From Rhodobacteraceae bacterium M385 (GTDB lineage Bacteria; Pseudomonadota; Alphaproteobacteria; Rhodobacterales; Rhodobacteraceae), in the NCBI GenBank assembly GCA_025141835.1, contig CP081102.1, positions 2,728,001 through 2,792,000 on the forward strand: DNA of 64,000 nt. The letters are read 5' to 3'. Both the position numbers and the translations under genes were made by a program. Below are positions 9,488 to 16,503 of this stretch, piece by piece. Position 1 is the stretch's first letter, and the number at the start of each line of letters is the position of its first letter. A model generated the notes under the pieces. It searched no databases, was not told the DNA's origin, and saw nothing but the letters and a program-made list of their open reading frames with translations.

Positions 9488-9682
9488 CAAGACCCCTTTC
9501 GATCAATGGTTTACCCTTCGACCATTGCCCGCGCCTATAGGAAACACAATGCTCATCACGACAACATCGGCACCGCAAATGCCGCATTTCCTTGTCACAG
9601 CGCCGTAATCCGGGCTTTCCCGGCCCGTCGATCTGCCATACATCGCTGGCCAGACAATCACTGCCATGCAGGAGCACCCGCC

Positions 9683-10978
9683 ATGACCGCCTCCCACACC
9701 GACGCGGGCTTTTTCACCGAAAGCCTCGAGTCCCGTGACCCCGAAATCTTCGCCGCGACCCGTCAGGAGCTTGGCCGTCAGCGCGACGAGATCGAGCTGA
9801 TCGCCTCCGAGAACATCGTCTCCGCCGCCGTGATGGAGGCCCAGGGCGGCGTGATGACCAACAAATACGCCGAAGGTTATCCGGGGCGTCGCTACTACGG
9901 CGGCTGCCAATACGTTGATATCGCCGAAGAACTGGCGATCGACCGTGCCAAGCAGCTGTTCGGCTGTGACTTCGCCAATGTGCAGCCCAACTCTGGCTCT
10001 CAGGCGAACCAAGGTGTGTTTACCGCGCTGTTGCAGCCCGGCGATACGATCCTTGGCATGTCGCTCGATGCCGGTGGTCATCTGACCCACGGCGCGCGGC
10101 CAAACCAGTCGGGCAAGTGGTTCAATGCCGTGCAATACGGCGTGCGCCAGGACACTCTGGATGTAGACTACGACCAAATCGCTGCGCTGACGGCGGAACA
10201 TAAGCCCAAAATGATCATCGCAGGCGGCTCTGCCATCCCTCGGATCATTGATTTCAAGCGGATGCGCGAGATTGCCGATACCGTCGGCGCGTATCTGATG
10301 GTGGACATGGCGCATTTCGCAGGCATGGTCGCGTCGGGCCATTACCCCTCGCCCTTCCCCCACGCCCATGTCGCCACGACCACGACCCACAAAACCCTGC
10401 GCGGACCCCGTGGCGGTATGATCGTGACCAACGACGAAGCCATCGCGAAGAAGGTTAACTCGGCCATTTTCCCCGGCATCCAGGGCGGCCCGTTGATGCA
10501 TGTCATTGCCGGTAAAGCCGTGGCCTTTGGCGAGGCGCTTCGCCCCGAGTTCAAGGACTACCAAGCTCAAGTGATCGCCAACGCTCAGGCACTGGCCGAC
10601 CAGCTGGTTAAAGGCGGGTTGAACATCGTTACCGGCGGCACCGACACGCACCTGATGCTGGTCGATTTGCGCGCCAAAGGTGTGAAGGGCAACGCGACGG
10701 AAAAAGCGCTGGGTCGCGCCCACATCACCTGTAACAAGAACGGCATCCCGTTTGACACCGAAAAGCCCATGGTCACCTCTGGCCTGCGCCTTGGCTCCCC
10801 CGCTGGCACGACCCGCGGATTTGGCGAGGCCGAGTTCCGCCAGATCGCCGATTGGATCGTTGAAGTGGTCGATGGTCTGGCCGCGAACGGCGAGGACGGC
10901 AATGACGCGGTCGAGGCGAAAGTCCGCGCCGAAGTGCAGCAGATGTGTGACCGTTTCCCGATCTACCCGAACCTCTGA
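9683..10978 (+). CDS. glyA: Serine hydroxymethyltransferase
   Basis: PLP enzyme interconverting serine and glycine with tetrahydrofolate, the main source of one-carbon units. The 431 residues are full length, with the PLP-lysine motif TTTHKTLRGPRGG, the glycine-rich YAEGYPGRRYYGG near the N-terminus and SGLRLGSPAGTTRG near the end. ATG 9683 is supported by AGGAG 8 bases upstream; the longer open frame from 9434 runs through the nadK promoter region and is not family sequence. It is divergent from nadK and ends at a strong terminator. Confidence 0.97.
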   Translation: MTASHTDAGFFTESLESRDPEIFAATRQELGRQRDEIELIASENIVSAAVMEAQGGVMTNKYAEGYPGRRYYGGCQYVDIAEELAIDRAKQLFGCDFANVQPNSGSQANQGVFTALLQPGDTILGMSLDAGGHLTHGARPNQSGKWFNAVQYGVRQDTLDVDYDQIAALTAEHKPKMIIAGGSAIPRIIDFKRMREIADTVGAYLMVDMAHFAGMVASGHYPSPFPHAHVATTTTHKTLRGPRGGMIVTNDEAIAKKVNSAIFPGIQGGPLMHVIAGKAVAFGEALRPEFKDYQAQVIANAQALADQLVKGGLNIVTGGTDTHLMLVDLRAKGVKGNATEKALGRAHITCNKNGIPFDTEKPMVTSGLRLGSPAGTTRGFGEAEFRQIADWIVEVVDGLAANGEDGNDAVEAKVRAEVQQMCDRFPIYPNL

Positions 10979-10987
10979 GGATTTCGG

Positions 10988-11009
10988 ATTGATATACCAT
11001 TGATATACC
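10988..11009. repeat. Tandem 11-bp direct repeat after glyA
   Basis: ATTGATATACC occurs twice back to back (10988-10998 and 10999-11009), 10 bases past the glyA stop, followed closely by two TTAAC words. It lies before the glyA terminator. Two units only; no function can be assigned. Confidence 0.6.
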
Positions 11010-11045
11010 CCATCGCGGGTTAACAATGGTTAACGGTGCAAAGTT

Positions 11046-11079
11046 GGGCCGCCGAGGTGTCATCCTCGGCGGCCCTTTT
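11046..11079 (+). terminator. Intrinsic terminator of glyA
   Basis: Perfect 12-bp stem, GGGCCGCCGAGG and CCTCGGCGGCCC, around the 6-base loop TGTCAT, followed by TTTT. It is the clearest intrinsic terminator in the window. It also lies beyond the 3' end of the minus-strand gene at 11104, so it may act for both converging units. Confidence 0.92.
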
Positions 11080-11103
11080 CATTGGGGTCCGGCAGGGCTG
11101 GTG

Positions 11104-11379
11104 TTAAGCGTCTTCTTTAAGCGCGTCTTCCAACAGCTTCTCGTTTCGCGCGTCTTCAATCTTGCGCAAACGATCGTCGCTGAAGCGCATGTCGAAGCGA
11201 TATTTCACCACGTTAATCAGACTTAGGGTCAAGAGCAAAATGCCCATCGCCCAGTAGCCCTTCGTGGCCAGCGGCACGTCTGTGGACAGCCAAAGCGACA
11301 AGCCAAGCAGGCCGTACGCGATCGCGACGCCAAGGAAATTCAGGTTCATAATCAGGGTGTTATGGTGACGATCAATCAT
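11104..11379 (-). CDS. YiaA/YiaB-like two-helix membrane protein
   Basis: 91 residues with two hydrophobic segments (about 10-31 and 40-58) separated by a short loop containing TKGYWAMG, then a charged cytoplasmic tail. The KGY-type centre and the trailing K/R-rich stretch fit the YiaAB two-helix family, whose function is unknown. AGGAG lies 8 bases before the ATG. It follows the PspA-like gene by 24 bases on the same strand, so the two likely form one membrane-stress transcript. Family placement is by eye. Confidence 0.72.
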   Translation of the reverse strand: MIDRHHNTLIMNLNFLGVAIAYGLLGLSLWLSTDVPLATKGYWAMGILLLTLSLINVVKYRFDMRFSDDRLRKIEDARNEKLLEDALKEDA

Positions 11380-11403
11380 AGGTCTTCTCCTGTTAAGGTT
11401 TGG

Positions 11404-12081
11404 TTATTTGTCGGCGCGCAGACGTTGCAGAACGTCCTGAGCGGTTGATTTCAGGGGGGCGCCATAGCCTGCGGCGCTAAGGCGTTCGGTCATGTCCGAG
11501 CGGTCCAGCCCCTCGTCGATTTCGCGCAGGATCTGCGTCTGCTCGAATGGATCATCGCGGTTCAGGACGCGGGCAATTAGTTCCTCCGCCTCTTCAAATG
11601 CGGTGTCTTGGGAAACGTGGCGGCCCAGATGCTTTTGAATATCGGCTTCTTTCTTCGCTGCCCGGGCCGCGATAGCGCCTTGTTTTAAATCAGTAATCCG
11701 CCGTGTCGCGCCTTCCACAGAATGGCGCAGCTTCAATATGCGCGTCTCCAGACGCTCGACCGTGGTGTGGCGCAGGGTCAGCTCGTTTTCCAACTGCGCA
11801 ATCGCGCCCGCCGCCTCTGTCGCCATGTCCTCGCGGCCATCGACCAGCGCCAATTTTGCGCGCTGGGTCAGGTCCGCAATCCGGTTTGAAAGCGCCTCTA
11901 CCTGCCGCGCTTCCGAGCGTTCGCGCTGGATCAGCGACGCCAGAGAGAACTTGGCCGCCTTCAGGCTCGCGTCGGCCTCGCGGATTTTTTGGTCAATTAA
12001 TTCAATGCTGTAATGGTCCCGCACCCGCTCTTCTGCGCGGGCATTGGCGCCATTCACCAAGGTTGTCAGAGTTTTGAACAT
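11404..12081 (-). CDS. pspA: PspA/IM30-family membrane-stress protein
   Basis: 225 residues, almost entirely alpha-helical with long coiled-coil heptads from about 25 to 160 (for example LIDQKIREADASL), as in PspA/Vipp1 (ESCRT-III fold) proteins that bind and stabilise the inner membrane. No signal peptide or membrane segment. ATG 12081 has GGAGAG about 6 bases upstream; eight more in-frame codons upstream overlap the operator region and are rejected. Three TGAAC-N3-GTTCA sites lie upstream, so control by the adjacent TetR-type regulator is likely. The psp regulators pspF and pspBC are not nearby. Confidence 0.85.
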   Translation of the reverse strand: MFKTLTTLVNGANARAEERVRDHYSIELIDQKIREADASLKAAKFSLASLIQRERSEARQVEALSNRIADLTQRAKLALVDGREDMATEAAGAIAQLENELTLRHTTVERLETRILKLRHSVEGATRRITDLKQGAIAARAAKKEADIQKHLGRHVSQDTAFEEAEELIARVLNRDDPFEQTQILREIDEGLDRSDMTERLSAAGYGAPLKSTAQDVLQRLRADK

Positions 12082-12098
12082 CTTCGCTCTCCAATTAA

Positions 12099-12111
12099 TG
12101 AACATCGTTCA
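12099..12111. promoter_or_regulatory. TetR-type operator copy 1 (TGAAC-ATC-GTTCA)
   Basis: Inverted repeat with 5-bp arms and 3-base spacer, between the predicted pspA -10 element and its ribosome binding site. One of four copies of the same pattern around pspA and the adjacent regulator. Confidence 0.75.
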
Positions 12112-12118
12112 CAAATTG

Positions 12119-12148
12119 GGTATAGGCGGAAACATGAACAGTGTTCAA
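12119..12148 (-). promoter_or_regulatory. Predicted pspA promoter
   Basis: On the minus strand, -35 TTGAAC (12143-12148) and -10 TATACC (12119-12124) are separated by 18 bases. The -35 element is part of operator copy 2, and copy 1 lies immediately downstream, as expected for a repressed promoter. Read by eye only. Confidence 0.55.
12135..12147. promoter_or_regulatory. TetR-type operator copy 2 (TGAAC-AGT-GTTCA)
   Basis: Same arms and spacer length as the other three copies. It overlaps the predicted pspA -35 element, the best position for direct repression. Confidence 0.78.
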
Positions 12149-12157
12149 GAAATATTT

Positions 12158-12170
12158 TGAACGGCGTTCA
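12158..12170. promoter_or_regulatory. TetR-type operator copy 3 (TGAAC-GGC-GTTCA)
   Basis: Covers the stop codon of the TetR-family gene (12168-12170) and lies upstream of the pspA promoter. Same 5-3-5 pattern as copies 1, 2 and 4. Confidence 0.72.
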
Positions 12171-12767
12171 TTTATTTTGACCGACCTGCTCCAGAAGCAA
12201 GCGGATCATGGTCTTTAGTTGCTCTCCCGGCACGCCGGAAATGCGGTTTTCCAGGCCCAAAAGCACGATTCCGTGGACGCTGGAAAACAATGTGCGAGTC
12301 ATCAGATCCAATTCGGAGGCGTTAGAATCGGGGAAGATTTCGGTCAAAGGCTCTGTAATGTAAGCAAAAAGCTGCCCCATCGCGGTGCCGTACCATTTTG
12401 GCACCGGCCCATCGCTGCGCATTTCCACATCAAAAAGGGCGCGCCACAGCTTTGGATGTGTACGCGCAAATTCCAAGTAAGCGTGAGACATGGCAATCAG
12501 CCGCGCGTTGGGCGGCTGTCCCTGCCCTTGCGCCACAGCCTCGGCCACTGATGCGCCTAACCGGGTGAAGGTGCGCCCGTTAACTTCCAAGGTTAACGCG
12601 TTAAGGTCTTCAAAATGCGTATAAATTGCGCCCACGGCACATCCGGCCTGCCGCGCCAACTCCCGCGCACGCAGCGATGCAAGCCCCTCTGCCTCGATCT
12701 GCGCCTCGGCCAAATCAATCAGCTTTTCCCGCAGTGCCGCTTTGCGCGCCTCAACTTTTCCCGCCAT
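12168..12767 (-). CDS. TetR-family repressor of the pspA cassette
   Basis: 199 residues. The N-terminal HTH (about 10-55) shows the TetR signature ELARQAGCAVGAIYTHFED; the C-terminal ligand/dimer domain carries SSVHGIVLLGLENR near residue 170. ATG 12767 is preferred over an upstream TTG because AGAGGG sits about 7 bases before it. An identical-type operator lies just upstream of its own start (12782-12794), so autorepression is likely, with pspA and the YiaAB-like gene as the probable targets. The ligand is unknown; a membrane-active or lipophilic compound is a guess from the target genes. Confidence 0.88.
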   Translation of the reverse strand: MAGKVEARKAALREKLIDLAEAQIEAEGLASLRARELARQAGCAVGAIYTHFEDLNALTLEVNGRTFTRLGASVAEAVAQGQGQPPNARLIAMSHAYLEFARTHPKLWRALFDVEMRSDGPVPKWYGTAMGQLFAYITEPLTEIFPDSNASELDLMTRTLFSSVHGIVLLGLENRISGVPGEQLKTMIRLLLEQVGQNK

Positions 12768-12781
12768 CGCCAAGCCCTCTT

Positions 12782-12794
12782 TGAACGCCGTTCA
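12782..12794. promoter_or_regulatory. TetR-type operator copy 4 (TGAAC-GCC-GTTCA)
   Basis: Lies 15-27 bases upstream of the TetR-family start codon, immediately before its ribosome binding site. The spacer is the exact complement of the one in copy 3, so copies 3 and 4 are the same 13-mer in opposite orientation. Supports autoregulation. Confidence 0.78.
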
Positions 12795-13025
12795 AACCAC
12801 TATCAGCGCCAGAGAGGCAAGGAAAACCCCAATTTTCTTTGGGCTGAATTCTGCGCAGTTATAGGGTCTTCCGTGCCATTGTTGCGACGTTGCGTTTACC
12901 ATGGCAGTTTAAAACCGCTCGCCAGATACCTATCTTTGTTGGGCTAAGACGACACCAACCGAACGCCAAGCGTTAACCTCAAAAGATCCAATTTTAACAA
13001 CCCCTTCGAGACCTGGACCGGCCCC
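12795..13025. other. Intergenic region between divergent TetR and desaturase genes
   Basis: About 230 bases without a convincing reading frame. It must contain the promoters of the divergent TetR-family and desaturase genes. I see no hairpin with a T-run, no known riboswitch pattern and no further TGAAC-N3-GTTCA copy beyond the one at 12782. Confidence 0.5.
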
Positions 13026-14072
13026 ATGCATGCCACATCGTCCCTTCCCGAGATCACCCCAACCTACCGTCAAGAGGCGGAGCGAGAGATTCGCCGCTTC
13101 ACCCGCGACTGGACAAAACGCGACAACCGACTGGCTGCGATCAGCTATTTCGGCACGCTCGCCGCATATTTCGTAACGCTCGCTTTGGCGTTGTGGGCGT
13201 GGCCGATGGCGTGGTTGGTGGTCCCGTTGATCGTGGTTAACGCCTTCACCGGCGTGCGCCTATACGTGTTGCAGCACGACATGGGCCATAACTCCCTTTT
13301 CACGACGTCAAAGCTAAATACTGTTGCAGGTCATGGGCTTAGCATCTTCACCCTGACGCCGTTCTCGGTCATGCAGCATAACCACAACGCCCATCACAGC
13401 CATCTGGGCAACCTCGAAGAGCGCGATACGACCGAGATTTTCACCATGACCGTTGCCGAATGGCAGGACGCTAGTCCCTGGACGCGCCTGTGGTATCGGC
13501 TCTATCGCAATCCCGCGCTGATGGTGCCGTTTGGCGGCGTGTTTACCTATGCGCTGGCCTACCGTTGGCCCAAGAACACTGCGAAAGTCGCGCCCGTGCA
13601 GGTCAGCTTGCACAATCTGGGCCTTGCCCTTTGGATCGCAGCCCTATGGGCCGTCGCGGGCGTGCCCGCTCTGATTATCTATGCAGGCACAGTGTTTACC
13701 GCCGGGTGCATCGGGGTTTTCCTTGTGTATCTGCAACATAATTTTGAGGATACTTGGTGGGATCGAAAGCCCGATCTGAACCCGGCCCGCGCCGCCCTTC
13801 AGGGATCATCGGCGCTGGATCTGGGGTGGTGGTTTGATTTGGCGGTCGCGAACATCACCTATCATGATATTCACCACTTCAACGCCAATATTCCCAGCTA
13901 CCGCCTGCGTCGCTGCCACCTAGCCCTGCGCGAGAAATATGACGTGCAAACAATCGGTTGGGCCGAGGCGTTGCGCTCTTTCACCTTGAAGCTATGGGAC
14001 GAGAAGCAAGAGCGTTTAGTGCCTTTCCCCAAGCGCCGCCCCACGCCCTCCTCCGCGATACCGGCTGAATAG
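13026..14072 (+). CDS. Membrane fatty-acid desaturase (DesA-like)
   Basis: 348 residues with four or more hydrophobic segments and the three histidine boxes of di-iron acyl-lipid desaturases: HDMGH (about 88), HNAHH (about 121) and HDIHH near residue 284 followed by FNANIPSYRL. The third box and PSYRL context fit delta-12-type desaturases acting on membrane lipids. Neighbouring membrane-stress genes make a membrane-fluidity role plausible, but no shared operator is seen upstream. The double-bond position cannot be read from sequence. Confidence 0.85.
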   Translation: MHATSSLPEITPTYRQEAEREIRRFTRDWTKRDNRLAAISYFGTLAAYFVTLALALWAWPMAWLVVPLIVVNAFTGVRLYVLQHDMGHNSLFTTSKLNTVAGHGLSIFTLTPFSVMQHNHNAHHSHLGNLEERDTTEIFTMTVAEWQDASPWTRLWYRLYRNPALMVPFGGVFTYALAYRWPKNTAKVAPVQVSLHNLGLALWIAALWAVAGVPALIIYAGTVFTAGCIGVFLVYLQHNFEDTWWDRKPDLNPARAALQGSSALDLGWWFDLAVANITYHDIHHFNANIPSYRLRRCHLALREKYDVQTIGWAEALRSFTLKLWDEKQERLVPFPKRRPTPSSAIPAE

Positions 14073-14126
14073 CCAAGCGCCATTCGCCCCGCCTTCGTGG
14101 CAACGCGGCTCGCTGAGCGGCTCCCT

Positions 14127-14738
14127 TCAGGGGGCCCGAAGCGGGGCGCCCCCGCTCGCCGTGCCCACGGCGCGGCGCACCATGTCCCAATAGATCACCT
14201 CCACATCGGCCCGCGTCAGGCGGCCGTCGTCCCGGAACCAAGTGGTCACGCCGGTCAGCATGGAAATCAGCCCCATCGTCGCCAACCGCAGGTCCGCCAC
14301 GTCAAAAACGCCATCGGCCACCCCGGCACGCAGGATATTCTCCAACCGCGCCTCGTAGCTGCCGCGCAGCTTTTCGATCACCGCAAAGTTCTCGGGCGTC
14401 AGGTTGCGAAGTTCCATATAGGCGATGAAAACAAGGTCCGGGCGGTCGAGGTGGAAGCGAATATGGTGGCGGGCGAAGTCCTCCAACTCGGCCAAGGGGC
14501 CACCGCCGGGCGGGCTCCAATCGGCCAGAAGCTCTTCCATATGGCCGCGCATCAGTTCGAACAAAAGCGCCTGTTTATCAGGGGTATAGAGATAGAGCGC
14601 CCCGGCCTGAACCCCCACTTCCCGCGCGATCTGGCGCATGGAGACGGCGGCAAATCCGTGTTGCGCAAACAGCCGCAATGCGACCGCGCGGACCTTGGGG
14701 CCTGTGGTGACGGAGTGACTGCCTTGGGTGCGTGCCAT
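14127..14738 (-). CDS. TetR-family transcriptional regulator
   Basis: 203 residues with N-terminal HTH (MRQIAREVGVQAGALYLYTP, about 38-57) and an all-helical C-terminal domain. ATG 14738 is the first in-frame ATG. A perfect 14-bp palindrome, TGAACGTACGTTCA, lies 15-28 bases upstream and is its probable operator. It is divergent from a small lipoprotein gene, which may share control. Its half-site resembles that of the pspA-cassette regulator, but the spacer is one base longer. Confidence 0.85.
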   Translation of the reverse strand: MARTQGSHSVTTGPKVRAVALRLFAQHGFAAVSMRQIAREVGVQAGALYLYTPDKQALLFELMRGHMEELLADWSPPGGGPLAELEDFARHHIRFHLDRPDLVFIAYMELRNLTPENFAVIEKLRGSYEARLENILRAGVADGVFDVADLRLATMGLISMLTGVTTWFRDDGRLTRADVEVIYWDMVRRAVGTASGGAPLRAP

Positions 14739-14752
14739 GGGCCATGATTATC

Positions 14753-14766
14753 TGAACGTACGTTCA
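14753..14766. promoter_or_regulatory. Palindromic operator between TetR and lipoprotein genes
   Basis: TGAACGTACGTTCA is a perfect 14-bp palindrome in the divergent gap 14739-14856. Position and symmetry fit a TetR-family dimer pair. It could repress both the regulator and the lipoprotein. Confidence 0.7.
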
Positions 14767-14856
14767 ATTCAAGCATCTTGGGGCGATCTGCTCGGGCGCT
14801 GCGCCACCGCAAACCACATCTAGACTTGCCCCCATTTGATCCGCTACCTGTTGGCT

Positions 14857-15105
14857 ATGCGATCTGCCGCCTTCCTTTTGTGTCTTCTCACCGCTGCTTG
14901 CGGCCCCGGTATGCCGGATTTGGATGCAGACCTAAGCGCCGAGGCGCGCGCCGCTGATTACCCAAGCCTTGTCGCCCTTGGCCCCTTGCTGGCCACGGCC
15001 GATGCGCCCCTGCTGCGGAGCGCCGAGACCGAAGGCAACAGCCTGGAGGCCCGCGCCGCCGACCTGCGCCGCCGCGCCGCTTGGCTCAGGGCGATGTCCC
15101 TTTAA
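14857..15105 (+). CDS. Small predicted lipoprotein
   Basis: 82 residues from ATG 14857. Short hydrophobic signal followed by the lipobox LTAAC, so cleavage and lipidation at the cysteine around residue 16 are expected. The mature part is Ala/Leu/Arg-rich, ends in a helical Arg-rich segment (RAADLRRRAAWLRAM), and resembles no enzyme I recognise. A TTG 21 bases upstream keeps the frame open but would bury the signal. Divergent from the TetR gene and possibly under the same palindrome. Function unknown. Confidence 0.68.
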   Translation: MRSAAFLLCLLTAACGPGMPDLDADLSAEARAADYPSLVALGPLLATADAPLLRSAETEGNSLEARAADLRRRAAWLRAMSL

Positions 15106-15192
15106 GCGGCACCAAGTGCAGCACTTCGTTGCAGCCTCGCCGCGAAGCCGCTACACCCGGCGCGACTGATCAAGATGCGCCCGGAGGCCCCC

Positions 15193-16479
15193 ATGACCGA
15201 CACTCTCAGACTTGGTATCGCAGGGCTTGGCACTGTGGGCATTGGCGTGGTGAAAATCGTCCAGCGTCAGGCAGCGTTACTGAAAGCTCGGACCGGCAAA
15301 GAGATTGTCATTTCAGCCGTTTCCGCCCGGTCTCGCGATAAGGACCGCGGCGCGAACCTGTCGGCCTACGCGTGGGAAGATGACCCGGTGGCCTTGGCCA
15401 AACGCGACGATGTGGACGTGTTCCTAGAGCTGATGGGCGGCGACGATGGCCCCGCCAAGCTGGCAACAGAAGCGGCGCTGGCGGCGGGCAAAGACGTGGT
15501 GTCCGCCAACAAGGCGCTGCTGGCCCACCACGGGCAGGCGCTGGCGGAGCTGGCCGAAGAAAAGGGTGCAGCCCTGCGGTACGAAGCGGCTGTCGCAGGC
15601 GGCATTCCGGTGATCAAAGCCTTGACAGAAGGGCTTGCTGGAAACCGGATCACCCGAGTCATGGGCGTGATGAACGGCACCTGTAACTATATCCTGACCC
15701 GCATGGATGAGGCGGGCCTGTCCTATCAGGAGGCCTTTGATGAGGCCGATGGCTTGGGTTATCTGGAGGCTGATCCGAACCTTGACGTGGGCGGCATCGA
15801 CGCGGGCCATAAGCTCGCCCTGCTGTCCTCTATCGCCTTTGGCACGCGCGTGGCCTTTGATGATATGCGTCTGGAAGGCATCGGTGCGGTCTCCATTGAT
15901 GATATCCGCCGTGCGGGTGATTTGGGGTATAAAATCAAACTGTTGGGCGTGGCTCAGATGACAGGACGCGGGTTGGAACAGCGCATGACGCCTTGCCTTG
16001 TGCCCGCGACCTCGCCGCTGGGGCAACTGGTGGGCGGCACGAATATGGTGGTGATCGAGGGCGACGCGGTCGAACAAATCGTGCTACGCGGCCCCGGCGC
16101 CGGCGAAGGCCCCACGGCGAGTGCTGTGGTTGGTGACATCTGCGATATCGCCCGTGGATTGCGCTTGCCGATCTTTGGGCAACCGGCCGCCAGCCTGAAG
16201 ACCGCGCCGCCTGCGAATTCCGAAAGCCCGGCACGCTTTTACCTGCGCATGGAGCTAGTCGACAAACCCGGCGCCTTGGCGAAGGTGGCGACGGCCTTGG
16301 GCGAAAACGGTATCTCTATCGACCGGATGCGCCAATACGATCACGATGGCACCAACGCGCCTGTCCTGATCGTGACCCACAAGAGCGCCCGCCCTGATCT
16401 GGACGCCGCCTTGGCCGCCTTGCCCACAACGGGCGTGCTTGCCGATACGCCTGTGGCGCTTCGGATCGAAGACGTCTGA
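15193..16479 (+). CDS. hom: Homoserine dehydrogenase
   Basis: Reduces aspartate semialdehyde to homoserine in threonine, methionine and isoleucine synthesis. The 428 residues comprise an NAD(P)-binding N-terminus (GIAGLGTVGIGVV), the catalytic core with GVMNGTCNYILTRM and EADPNLDVGGIDAGHKLA, and a C-terminal ACT regulatory domain from about residue 350 (YLRMELVDKPGALAKVA), which suggests threonine feedback. GGAGG lies 5-6 bases before ATG 15193. thrC, the next-but-one step, is also in the window but 42 kb away. Confidence 0.97.
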   Translation: MTDTLRLGIAGLGTVGIGVVKIVQRQAALLKARTGKEIVISAVSARSRDKDRGANLSAYAWEDDPVALAKRDDVDVFLELMGGDDGPAKLATEAALAAGKDVVSANKALLAHHGQALAELAEEKGAALRYEAAVAGGIPVIKALTEGLAGNRITRVMGVMNGTCNYILTRMDEAGLSYQEAFDEADGLGYLEADPNLDVGGIDAGHKLALLSSIAFGTRVAFDDMRLEGIGAVSIDDIRRAGDLGYKIKLLGVAQMTGRGLEQRMTPCLVPATSPLGQLVGGTNMVVIEGDAVEQIVLRGPGAGEGPTASAVVGDICDIARGLRLPIFGQPAASLKTAPPANSESPARFYLRMELVDKPGALAKVATALGENGISIDRMRQYDHDGTNAPVLIVTHKSARPDLDAALAALPTTGVLADTPVALRIEDV

Positions 16480-16503
16480 ATTATCGCGCAGGCCGCCCTT
16501 CCC

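Noticed and set aside
9491..9682. Possible riboswitch upstream of glyA
   Set aside because: A short CCGGG-CTTT-CCCGG hairpin is present at 9610-9623, but no glycine, SAM or THF aptamer core can be recognised.
9503..11026. 507-codon frame antisense to glyA
   Set aside because: Runs through the glyA start region and 3' end; no family motif and no plausible start signal.
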